The notes below the pieces were generated by a model. It ran no database searches, had not been told where the DNA came from, and saw only the letters and a program-made list of their open reading frames with translations. A stretch of 37,062 bases of DNA from an uncultured Verrucomicrobiales bacterium (GTDB lineage: Bacteria > Verrucomicrobiota > Verrucomicrobiia > Verrucomicrobiales > Akkermansiaceae), in contig CALGJQ010000045.1 in assembly GCA_937928545.1 (NCBI GenBank), forward strand, positions 1 to 37,062, written 5' to 3'. Each line of letters begins with the position of its first letter. The stretch's first letter is position 1. Made by a program: the position numbers and the translations under genes. Positions 1 to 6,981 of this stretch are shown here, one piece after another.

Positions 1-1020
1 CCGGAGGTGGCGGTAGCGTTTGCTGAGACGTTTTTGCATGCGCCAGGAGAGGGTTTTGACTTCGTGGGGTTGGCCGTCCTGGCGTTTGGAAAGTTGGGCG
101 CTGATCTTGGGTTCACGTCGGTAAGCTTGGGCGGATTCACAAAGCATCCAGCGGGCGTGTCCGTTCCCGCACTTGGTGATGGAGCCCTGACGCCGTTTGT
201 TGCCGGTGCTTTCTTCACCAGGGACAAGTCCGAGGAAGGCCATGAGGGGGCGTGGGCTTTTAAAGCGACGAAGGTCGCCGAGTTCGCTAATGACGGTCAT
301 GGCGGCGACTTCTTGAAAACCTTTGCAGGCCATGAGGGCTTCGACAATGGGTCGCCATTCCCAATCGATGAGGACTTGTTTCATTTTTTCCTCGAAGGCT
401 TGGACCCGTTCTACGCAAGCGTCGATGGTCTGGAGGTATCCTTCCAGAACGAGGGCCTGAGTGGGATCGGGTAAAGTGAGCTGCCGGAGATATCGCATGT
501 GCGCGGCGGTCCATTTTGTTTTTTGATCGTAGCGGTAGCCGTTGCGTAGGAGGAAGGAGTTGAGGCGTTGTTTTGAGCGAGCGAGGTCGTCACTGGCATC
601 GGTGCGAGCGCGGCAAAGATCACGCACTGCTTCGTCAAGTACGGGAGGAATACGGACTTCGACGATGTCGCCATTACGGAAAAGTTTGGCGATTTTCTTG
701 GCATCGCGCTTGTCGGTCTTGATGCGTTCGTTGGGCTTTCGTTCGGTTTTAGAGGGAGCTAAGACGACGCATTCGACTTTCAGTTGGAGAAGTCGGCGGG
801 CGAGGACGAAGCCGGTGGGGCCGGCTTCGTAGCAGACTTTGAGGTCTTGAAGTTTGACCTTCAATTTTTCGGCGAGTTTGCGCAGGGCCCGTTCGGCAGC
901 GGGGTTAGTTCCTCCGCAGGAGCCGTGGTAGATTGCTTCAGATCGCGAGCCCTCAAGAGCGTATGCGATGGCAATTGAATCCTTGTGGACATCAAGTCCG
1001 ATGTAGTAGTTTTTAGTCAT
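1..1020 (-). CDS. IS110-family transposase (3' end beyond the window)
   Basis: Reading from the ATG at 1020 gives 340 uninterrupted codons to the window edge. The N-terminal RuvC-like DEDD domain shows YYIGLDVHKDSIAIA (first Asp), CYEAGPTGF (Glu) and KTDKRDAKKIAKL (last Asp pair). The C-terminal IS116/IS110/IS902 domain shows GFQEVAAMTVISELGD, PRPLMAFLGLVPGE and the serine region GSITKCGNGHARWML. IS110 enzymes are usually 340-400 residues, so little is missing. They use a DEDD/serine mechanism guided by a bridge RNA and make no long terminal inverted repeats. No frameshift or stop is visible, so it looks intact as far as seen. The boundaries of the element cannot be defined here. Confidence in the family is high; the IS110 versus IS1111 subgroup is not resolved. 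Confidence 0.93.
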   Translation of the reverse strand, partial: MTKNYYIGLDVHKDSIAIAYALEGSRSEAIYHGSCGGTNPAAERALRKLAEKLKVKLQDLKVCYEAGPTGFVLARRLLQLKVECVVLAPSKTERKPNERIKTDKRDAKKIAKLFRNGDIVEVRIPPVLDEAVRDLCRARTDASDDLARSKQRLNSFLLRNGYRYDQKTKWTAAHMRYLRQLTLPDPTQALVLEGYLQTIDACVERVQAFEEKMKQVLIDWEWRPIVEALMACKGFQEVAAMTVISELGDLRRFKSPRPLMAFLGLVPGEESTGNKRRQGSITKCGNGHARWMLCESAQAYRREPKISAQLSKRQDGQPHEVKTLSWRMQKRLSKRYRHLR

Positions 1021-1169
1021 GGCGTATCTAGGTATTTCTAACTTGTTGGATAGGTCTCGCCGCCGTCATGGCAGCGAGATAGCCCACGAAAACCCTAGAT
1101 GCGCCGCTTCCTCTTTCAAGGTCCGCGCACCTCGTGAACTGAAACCATAGAATCTCGCCCCTGAATTTC
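1021..1169 (-). ncRNA. candidate IS110 bridge-RNA / leader region
   Basis: This is the non-coding stretch upstream of the transposase, between its start codon and the divergent DUF4375 gene. Known IS110-group elements carry their bridge RNA in the 5' leader of the transposase. A strong hairpin lies at 1055-1079: TCTCGC and GCGAGA arms, one C:A mismatch, a GCC/GGC inner stem and a 5-nt loop. About 150 nt is close to a bridge-RNA length. The left element end is not identified and target/donor loops cannot be assigned, so this is an inference from position and one hairpin. Confidence 0.3.
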
Positions 1170-1655
1170 ATGACTACCGCTGAAGCTGAGAACATTCTTA
1201 AAATCGAAGATGACTTCGGACTTTGCGATGGGTTTTTTTGTGCTGCGGCTGACTTAACTGGAAATAAAATAGATTGGGACGCCGAGCCAGAGCCATTGAG
1301 GACAGTTTCACTTATTTGGGCCACGCACGGAATTGTTGGGAATGGAGGCTTTTCCTACTTGTTGGAACACGACTACGGCGGACATAAGGGATTTTTGCTA
1401 GCGGCCAGTGCCTATGAGCGAATTGGTGCACCCGATCCCTATAAGGCGTTCGGAATGCTTTTTGATTGTTTTCCGGGTCGAGAGATCCCGCGTGATCATG
1501 ACAAACGATTCGAATTATATAATCAATGCGGGGAAGAGCAGCGTGACATCATCGATTCTACGTTCTATAGATTGTCCGATGAAGAATTAGAGCGACTCGT
1601 GGCAAGATTCATCCGCGCCAATCGATCACAGATCTCCATTCAGCTTCAGAAGTAA
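1170..1655 (+). CDS. DUF4375 (DMP19-like) protein
   Basis: A 161-residue soluble protein without a signal peptide. The central block 'GIVGNGGFSYLLEHDYGG' followed by 'AASAYERIGAPDPYKAF' resembles the DUF4375/DMP19 family, in which an N-G-G-F motif precedes a helical region ending in an AlEaIGA-like segment. The family function is unknown; members often sit in accessory loci, sometimes near toxin or immunity genes. It starts immediately next to the leader of the IS110 element and is transcribed away from it. Codon usage is more AT-rich than in flanking genes (many TTT, ATT, GAT codons), compatible with horizontal acquisition. The family call is from motif memory. Confidence 0.7.
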   Translation: MTTAEAENILKIEDDFGLCDGFFCAAADLTGNKIDWDAEPEPLRTVSLIWATHGIVGNGGFSYLLEHDYGGHKGFLLAASAYERIGAPDPYKAFGMLFDCFPGREIPRDHDKRFELYNQCGEEQRDIIDSTFYRLSDEELERLVARFIRANRSQISIQLQK

Positions 1656-1726
1656 AAAAGGCGAACAATAAAGGGTGTCGCCAAGTCGAGGGACGAGACC
1701 TTGGACCGTTGATAAGAAATTCCTGA

Positions 1727-3469
1727 TTACTCCTTCGCGGGCTGGTAGATTTGACGGAGCTTTTGGCGGAAGTTGGTGAGCTCGAGTTGGAAGGCTCCAA
1801 GGTCTTTGATCCTCTGTATGCCTTTTTGAGAGTCATAGGCGGAGGCGGTGACACGACCTACGGAGTTGAGTTTTTTGAGAGTATCGACGGCTTCATCGAG
1901 GACTAATCTTTCTTGGCGTTCTACTAATCGCCCAAGTGGGTCAACTTCTTCGCGAGCCGCTTTGTAGGCGGTCTTGATGGCTCGGTCTGAGAGGTTACGA
2001 TCGGTGGCTTTTAGCTGAGAGATTCCTTCGAGCCGGCGATCGAGTTCTTGGGCGAACATGAAGCGGGAGAAGTAGGCTGGGCGGCGAATCGCTTGTGTGG
2101 CGAGCATGCGAGCGGAGAGGTGTTGGGGTGAGTGGTCGCGGGCTTTGATGAGTCGTTGCTCGACGGTGGTGAGGCTGAGGAAGGTGTTGAAGTTGGTGGC
2201 GACGAGGGCTTTTTCGCGGACTTCTTGGTAGCCGGAGATGGCGGCGCGGGCGGCGTCGGAGGGTTTTCCGTCTTCGTAGAAGAGTTCGCGAGCGATTTCG
2301 AAGCTGGGGGCCTCGATCACTTCGAACTTGGTAAAGAAGGTGGCTTTTTGGAGGACGAGGAGAGCGGTCATTTCTTCGAGCATGCCGCTGCCGACAATGA
2401 GGCGGGTGCCATCGGGAACGCGGAGGCTTTCGAGATCGAGGAGGATGTCCCAGGCTTTGGCGGGTTTGATGAGTGAGCCATCGATGTGGAGATCCGCGAA
2501 GAGGATGGTATTGCGGCGGAGGGGGCGACCAGAAATCGCGGCGTCGAGCATCATGGCGAGGGGCGCGACGATGTTTTGTCGGTTTAGGGTAAGGTAGCGT
2601 CGCTTGTCGGTGTTGACGTTGAGGTTGTGGCCTTTGGGAAGAGCTTGGTCGATGGATCGGAAGAAGTTTTCGAGCGCTAACTCGAGAGCTTTGGTGGAAT
2701 ACTCTGAGTCGGGCTTAAATCGGAGGCGGCCGAGGTTATCGTTTTCATTTCTATTTTTGGTGATGACAAGACTGGTTTTGATGAGGCCTGGGGCGATTTT
2801 GGCTTCTTTATTAAGTCCCCCGGTGATCATGGGAATTTCAGTGAGGAGGGCGGAGACGGCATAGCTCGATTCGTCTTCACTGGGCTGCGCGGGCTGCACC
2901 GGCATGGGAGGGGTGTTTTTGTTGCTGGGCGCTGGACGGTCACGCTTCTCGAAGGCGGTGACTTTGGCAATGACGCCTTTCCAGCGTTGAGGAGCATTTT
3001 GACGATCGTGATGCTCGAGAACGGGTTCATTTTGAGCGATGGGCTGGATGATATCGAGAAGGAGTTGGCCGAGGCGGTGGCCTTCAGAGTCGGCGGGGAG
3101 TTTGACGAGCCAATCCGTGGCGGAGAGGACGGTGCGCCGGGCGGATTTGAGATCTTCTTTTTCGGGAGCGGCGCGGTTTTGACGAGTGGCGAGAGCTTCC
3201 ATGATGGCTCGGGCGCGGGCTTGGGCGGGCGAGAGTCTTTGGCTGAGAGTGAGGGCTTGGACGCGATTGCGAAGTTGGCTGGCCGATTTTGGGGCGGGGC
3301 CATCGGCGAGAAGGGCGAGATTTTCGGCAAGATCGCGAATGGCATCGACGTCGAGAGGGATGAGGTCTCGGCGAATGAGAGGCTGGGAATCATTGGGCGG
3401 GACGTATTTCACCTTTCCTTGGGCTTGAGAAGCCAAGGCAAATAGGAAGATGAAGAGGGCGAAACGCAT
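1727..3469 (-). CDS. secreted protein with degenerate Lon (S16)-like domain
   Basis: 580 residues with a signal peptide (MRFALFIFLFALASQAQG). Residues about 20-200 are helical, followed by a Pro-rich linker (PPMPVQPAQPSED). Residues about 210-390 can be aligned by eye with the Lon proteolytic domain: EYSTKALELAL for the ESaqiAl helix, LAMMLDAAISGRPLRRN for the segment after the catalytic serine, ADLHIDGSLIKPAKAW for the TGEitLrG...GGIKEK segment. The serine motif DGPSAG is replaced by RQNIVA, so the nucleophile is missing, while a lysine at the second catalytic position (KPAKAW) remains. The C-terminal third is helical. The Lon relationship is inferred; no function is known. It is likely periplasmic and inactive as a classical S16 protease. 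No Shine-Dalgarno is visible. Confidence 0.75.
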   Translation of the reverse strand: MRFALFIFLFALASQAQGKVKYVPPNDSQPLIRRDLIPLDVDAIRDLAENLALLADGPAPKSASQLRNRVQALTLSQRLSPAQARARAIMEALATRQNRAAPEKEDLKSARRTVLSATDWLVKLPADSEGHRLGQLLLDIIQPIAQNEPVLEHHDRQNAPQRWKGVIAKVTAFEKRDRPAPSNKNTPPMPVQPAQPSEDESSYAVSALLTEIPMITGGLNKEAKIAPGLIKTSLVITKNRNENDNLGRLRFKPDSEYSTKALELALENFFRSIDQALPKGHNLNVNTDKRRYLTLNRQNIVAPLAMMLDAAISGRPLRRNTILFADLHIDGSLIKPAKAWDILLDLESLRVPDGTRLIVGSGMLEEMTALLVLQKATFFTKFEVIEAPSFEIARELFYEDGKPSDAARAAISGYQEVREKALVATNFNTFLSLTTVEQRLIKARDHSPQHLSARMLATQAIRRPAYFSRFMFAQELDRRLEGISQLKATDRNLSDRAIKTAYKAAREEVDPLGRLVERQERLVLDEAVDTLKKLNSVGRVTASAYDSQKGIQRIKDLGAFQLELTNFRQKLRQIYQPAKE

Positions 3470-3623
3470 GGAGGATGATACGTTACCTCGCCCCCGCTTT
3501 GTTGCAAAGTCCTATGACTTTGAGTGAGGGGGGAGTTTTTCTTGGGAAAAATCGCCAAAAATGAGGTGTTTCGGGAATAAATCTCCAATTCTGAGATCTT
3601 AGGAGGTAGAAATCATTCTAGTT

Positions 3624-3848
3624 ATGAAGCTCTTTTCTCTTTTCCTGTTAATTTTTCCTGCGAGTTGGCTCGTGGTTTCGTGCGCGGAGGTGTCGGTCGC
3701 TGATTTGGGCAGATTGAACCGGAACTCGATGAGTTTTGATCAACAAGGGGCGGAATTTGGGGAGTGCGGCATGGTCAGCCAATTTGAAAAAGGGAGGGCC
3801 AGTTCCAATCAATCGGCTGGCGGGGGATGAGCGTCTTGTTCTCACTAG
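3624..3848 (+). CDS. DUF4266-type lipoprotein, probable selenoprotein (in-frame TGA at 3828-3830)
   Basis: Conventional translation stops after 68 residues at TGA 3828-3830. Reading through it adds U69-A-S-C72-S-H and ends at TAG 3846-3848, giving 74 residues. The N-terminus is a lipoprotein signal (LVVSC, Cys20). The body (LGRLNRNSMSFD, then FEKGRASS) and the Gly-rich end (SAGGG) match the short DUF4266 family, whose members normally finish GGGCGC plus one residue. The TGA thus replaces the first C-terminal cysteine and makes a U-x-x-C motif. A SECIS-like hairpin (3847-3864) follows 23 nt after the TGA. An AGGAGGT at about 3602-3608 is rather far from the ATG (about 15 nt). The next two genes, a DUF3570-like barrel and a thioredoxin-fold protein, are the usual DUF4266 companions. 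The alternative is a Cys-to-stop mutation trimming the tail. Confidence 0.7.
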
Positions 3849-3864
3849 AAGTCAGTTGGCTTCT
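3847..3864 (+). promoter_or_regulatory. SECIS-like hairpin for the DUF4266 UGA
   Basis: AGAAG pairs with CTTCT around an apical CAGTTGG; with a bulged U at 3852 and a C:G closing pair the loop is AGUUG. The loop starts 23 nt after the UGA, inside the 16-37 nt range known for bacterial SECIS elements, and has G and U in the loop. GATGA (3826-3830, containing the UGA) can also pair with TCATC (3865-3869), putting the UGA in the lower stem. The same CAGTTGG apex recurs in the hairpin at 5306-5320. The T-run at 3870-3875 makes a weak terminator an alternative reading. No folding energy was computed. Confidence 0.6.
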
Positions 3865-3902
3865 TCATCTTTTTTCAATTAGACTCTCCGAAATCGACAC
3901 AC

Positions 3903-5060
3903 GTGAAACCGCTCGTTCTCTTTTCAATTAGTTTCGCTTCTTTGCCCTTGTTCGCGGGGGAGTCGCCCGCTTTGGCTGGGGCTGGCTTAGAATCGGGTGG
4001 GAATCCCATCGCACTTTCTTCGACTCTCTTTCCGCGAGGCGCGAGTCGCTTGGATTTCGAGGTGGACAGTCTGACGAGTGATGATGTGGATATTTTAAAG
4101 TCCTCGCTGCGATTTGAGCAGACGCGCGGGAGTTGGAAATTTGCGGGGGCGGTGGGGGAGACTCGGCAGGCGATCGACTATGAGCCTTTTACGACGACGC
4201 TCCCATCAGAGAGAAGTGAGCGGTCTCAAGACTACCGCCTCGAGGTCCATAAGACGCTTTCGCCGACTTGGTCGCTTTTGGCGACGGGTGCTTATGTCGA
4301 TGGTTTCTCCGATCATCGCTCGATTTGGATCTCGGAGTTTTATGATCAATCGAATTCGCTTAATCCGCTCTATGAGGAAGCGGATCCAGATTCTTTGGCT
4401 TTTTCAGTGGGGGCCCAGTGGTCGTATCGTCCCGGATTGGGGTCGGTTTTACTGACCTTTGGATACTCGCGAGCGACAATCGTTCCGGGTTGGGGAAGGG
4501 AGCAGAATCCGGTCACGGAGCGCTTTGAGCTTGTCTCGGCGGATGATGAGTTGGACACCTACTCGGGCGGGCTTGTTTGGAATGCGGTCGTTCATCCGAA
4601 GCTGGTTTCTAAACATACCTTGAGATTTACCGAGACTGAGGGCCGGGATCTACGAACGCAGATTCAGACGGAGTGGGCCTATGCTTTGACTGATGCTTTG
4701 ACGCTGCGAGCTCAACTCGGAGGGGCGCAGGAAGATCCGAGCTTCGATGCCTTTTATGGTGGGGTGACTTTGGTTTACGAATTCAGTGAGCAATGGCAGG
4801 TCGATCTTGGATACCGCTACTATGAAGACAGCGGGGAGATCAATTCATCGAATTTTAATACGGCGGCTCCGGGAGTGGAGAGTCAGGAGGTTTCCTTGGG
4901 ACTTCTTTGGACTCGAGGTGGGACCTCGGTCCGAGGGTCAGTCGGAGTGTATGAAACTGACTTTGACCCGATTGAGGATCCAGTGAATGATATTTTCACG
5001 AACCTTTACCAAGACCGCGATTTCCTTTCGGCGCGCTTTGCGATCACTCATAAATTTTAA
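3903..5060 (+). CDS. DUF3570-like outer-membrane beta-barrel protein
   Basis: 385 residues from a GTG start at 3903. The signal peptide ends near FAGESPA. The rest is alternating amphipathic strands rich in aromatic residues (WSLLATGAYVDGF, LTFGYSRATIVPGW, WQVDLGYRYYEDSGE) and ends in phenylalanine (FAITHKF), the usual beta-barrel C-terminal signature. In other bacteria DUF3570 proteins follow DUF4266 lipoproteins and accompany thioredoxin-like and, as I recall, ApbE flavin-transferase genes; no ApbE gene is in this window. It lies 54 nt after the DUF4266 gene and 6 nt before the thioredoxin-fold gene, so the three are very probably one operon. It is barrel-like by inspection; the DUF3570 label rests partly on context. 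It contains no in-frame TGA. Confidence 0.7.
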   Translation: MKPLVLFSISFASLPLFAGESPALAGAGLESGGNPIALSSTLFPRGASRLDFEVDSLTSDDVDILKSSLRFEQTRGSWKFAGAVGETRQAIDYEPFTTTLPSERSERSQDYRLEVHKTLSPTWSLLATGAYVDGFSDHRSIWISEFYDQSNSLNPLYEEADPDSLAFSVGAQWSYRPGLGSVLLTFGYSRATIVPGWGREQNPVTERFELVSADDELDTYSGGLVWNAVVHPKLVSKHTLRFTETEGRDLRTQIQTEWAYALTDALTLRAQLGGAQEDPSFDAFYGGVTLVYEFSEQWQVDLGYRYYEDSGEINSSNFNTAAPGVESQEVSLGLLWTRGGTSVRGSVGVYETDFDPIEDPVNDIFTNLYQDRDFLSARFAITHKF

Positions 5061-5066
5061 TTTCTC

Positions 5067-6080
5067 ATGAAAAAGTACCTCTTTAACACCGTCATTATGG
5101 CCATTGCCTCTTCTTCGGGGTTTGCGCAATCGATCCCGGTCGGGACGATCATTCCTGAATCACTCGGCTTGACTCTGGGAACACCCGCTGGAGGAAACCA
5201 AGCGCTCATCAATTTGAATGAGGTGACGTTCCGAGGGGAGTTTGCCGGGAAAGCGGTGATGGTCGTTTATCATGCTTCTTGGTGACCGACCTGACGATCC
5301 GCAGTCTCGCAGTTGGCGAGCTCAGTAAATACCGAATTTCAGGATGATAATCTCAATGACAATCAGGTGCCTTATGCCTCTGTCTTGCTCAACATTGCGG
5401 TCGATAGTTTCGATGATCCACAATTGATTTCGAATGCAATCAGTAACGGATCGGGAGCGAACAGTAGTTATCAGTTGCTGGGGGTCGATACCTCACCAGA
5501 CCGGACCGCTAAAACGCGCTTTGGCTTTAATTATTTCCGTCTTAGTGAGGCAAAGACGACTTCGATTCCGGGAGATCGTCGACGTGTGGTGGTTTTGGAT
5601 GGCACGACGGGAGAGGTTCTTTTTAACGAGACCGCGTCGGGCAGTGCCGCGCAGGCTTCCCAGATCATCGCGGCGATTAACTCGGTCGAGTTGGCTCCTG
5701 AGGAGAGCTTCGCAACTTGGATCGCAGAGAGCACGGTGCCTGCAGGTGAGCAGGGAGATGATGATGATCCAGATGGTGACGGGCTTACGAACCTGCTAGA
5801 ATATGCTCTGGGCTTAGATCCAGCGGCGGCAGATGCGGAGAATGGTCCACGCATCGAGAAGGACGCGGGAACGGTGCGCTTGGTCTTTCAGCGCAGTAAA
5901 AGCGCTGCGGTTGATCCGATCGTGATTGAAACGGGGTCTTCTCTGGGAGATTTCGCCCCATATTCGCCTCCTGCGGAAGATTTAGAGGTCACTGATCAGG
6001 GCGAAACTGAGCTGGTTTCGGTCGCTTTACCGGCCGTGAATGAAAAAGCTTTTGCAAGACTCAGGGCGAGTGCGCAATGA
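5067..6080 (+). CDS. secreted thioredoxin-fold protein with UxxU active site, probable selenoprotein (TGA at 5283 and 5292)
   Basis: Two stretches, 5067-5282 and 5295-6080, lie in the same frame and are separated only by TGA, CCG ACC, TGA. Read through, they give 337 residues with Sec73 and Sec76. The text around the stops is VMVVYHASW-U-P-T-U-RS, a thioredoxin active site (hydrophobic strand, A-S-W, CxxC) with both cysteines encoded by TGA. The N-terminus is a signal peptide (cleavage near GFAQ). Residues about 25-175 form the thioredoxin-like domain. The C-terminal tail contains DDDDPDGDGLTNLLEYALGL, a calcium-binding-type motif common on secreted verrucomicrobial proteins. The second stretch has no credible start of its own (only TTG at 5313). 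A SECIS-like hairpin at 5306-5320 lies 25 and 16 nt after the two TGAs. The predicted role is an extracytoplasmic diselenide oxidoreductase working with the two upstream gene products; its substrate is unknown. Confidence 0.82.
5306..5320 (+). promoter_or_regulatory. SECIS-like hairpin for the UxxU codons
   Basis: A perfect stem CTCGC/GCGAG carries the loop AGTTG (5311-5315). Below it a bulged U (5305) and two further pairs (AG 5303-5304 with CT 5321-5322) extend the stem, resembling the bulged-U layout of the E. coli fdhF SECIS. The loop begins 16 nt after the second UGA and 25 nt after the first. One element may therefore serve both codons. The apical CAGTTGG is identical to that of the hairpin at 3847-3864. 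Confidence 0.65.
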
Positions 6081-6116
6081 GTTGACCCCGCGAGATCTCA
6101 CTTTAAGGTCTTCCCC

Positions 6117-6569
6117 ATGGCAGACGCGATTACTGATGCGAAGGAAGCTCTTTCGAGCATGCTTGGAAAACTTGGATTTGAATTTGAAGTGGAGGTCTTG
6201 GGCGAGTCCGGGCATGAGACTTTGAATATTGTTTCGGATCACTCCTCTCTTTTGATTGGTAAAAATGGGGATCGTCTTGATGATTTTCAGTATCTCGTGA
6301 ACCGCATTACTCGTGGTTCGCATCCTGATGCCCCTCGCTATCGGGTTGATTGCGATGGTTACCGAGCTGAGCAGGAGCAAAGGGTTGCTGACAAGGCGCT
6401 TAAACTTGCTGACAAGGTGAAGGAAAGTGGTCGTGAGCTTTGGATGAATCCTATGAATTCTTACCATCGTCGTTTGGTGCACAATGCGCTCGTCGATGAT
6501 TCTGAGATCGAAACTGTTTCTGAGGATACTGATTCTCGGAATAAGAAGATCCTCATTCGCTTGAAGTAG
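6117..6569 (+). CDS. Jag/KhpB-like KH-R3H RNA-binding protein
   Basis: 150 residues. The N-terminal half is a KH-type domain ending in the signature HSSLLIGKNGDRLDDFQYLVN, and the C-terminal half (about 85-150) is an R3H-like domain with LNP..SYHRRLVHNAL in the form MNPMNSYHRRLVHNAL. This is the arrangement of Jag/SpoIIIJ-associated (KhpB) proteins, without the extra Jag-N domain found in Firmicutes. Family members are cytoplasmic RNA-binding proteins linked to cell division and sRNA regulation. It lies 36 nt after the selenoprotein operon and 7 nt before a thioesterase gene, so it may be cotranscribed with the latter. There is no yidC or rpmH neighbour, which is the usual jag context. Confidence 0.85.
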   Translation: MADAITDAKEALSSMLGKLGFEFEVEVLGESGHETLNIVSDHSSLLIGKNGDRLDDFQYLVNRITRGSHPDAPRYRVDCDGYRAEQEQRVADKALKLADKVKESGRELWMNPMNSYHRRLVHNALVDDSEIETVSEDTDSRNKKILIRLK

Positions 6570-6576
6570 TCCGCCT

Positions 6577-6924
6577 ATGGAGACTCACCGCCTTGTCCTT
6601 CCGGAAGACCTGAATCAATACGGGTATCTTTTTGGAGGGAGGTTGCTGAGCTGGATCGATGAAGCTTCTTGGATTGCGGCGAGTCTCGATTTCCCGGGCT
6701 GTCGCTTTGTGACGATCTCGATGGATCAAGTGGTTTTTCGACACAGCGTGCGGGAGGGGACGATCCTGGCGATCCAATCGGAGAAAGCCCAGACTGGGAA
6801 CACTTCGGTGACTTACGATGTGCAGGTTTTCAAAGGCCGCGCGGGTCAAGGGAATGCTATCTTTACCACGCAAGTGACCTTTGTAAATTTAGATGAATCA
6901 GGGAATAAGACTCCACTAAAATAA
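6577..6924 (+). CDS. acyl-CoA thioesterase, hotdog fold
   Basis: 115 residues, a single hotdog domain of the YciA/BFIT acyl-CoA thioesterase type. It shows the N-terminal strand LVLPEDLNQYGYLFGGRLLSW with the helix-capping N-x-x-G-x-x-F-G-G pattern and aspartate in WIDEASWIAA. A second block TISMDQVVFRHSVREGTIL is followed by the central strands TSVTYDVQVF. It hydrolyses acyl-CoA to free acid and CoA; the chain-length preference cannot be read from the sequence. It is cytoplasmic, without a signal peptide. It starts 7 nt after the Jag-like gene. Confidence 0.85.
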   Translation: METHRLVLPEDLNQYGYLFGGRLLSWIDEASWIAASLDFPGCRFVTISMDQVVFRHSVREGTILAIQSEKAQTGNTSVTYDVQVFKGRAGQGNAIFTTQVTFVNLDESGNKTPLK

Positions 6925-6981
6925 TGACGACAACCGGCCTACCTGAACTTCTGCTCACGCTTCTTTTTTAGGCTCTAACTG

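Noticed and set aside
3847..3875. Hairpin plus T-run read as a simple terminator after the DUF4266 gene
   Set aside because: The stem is AU-rich, the T-run is 6 nt away, the operon continues, and the apex is shared with the intragenic hairpin at 5306. The SECIS reading fits better, though a terminator is not excluded.
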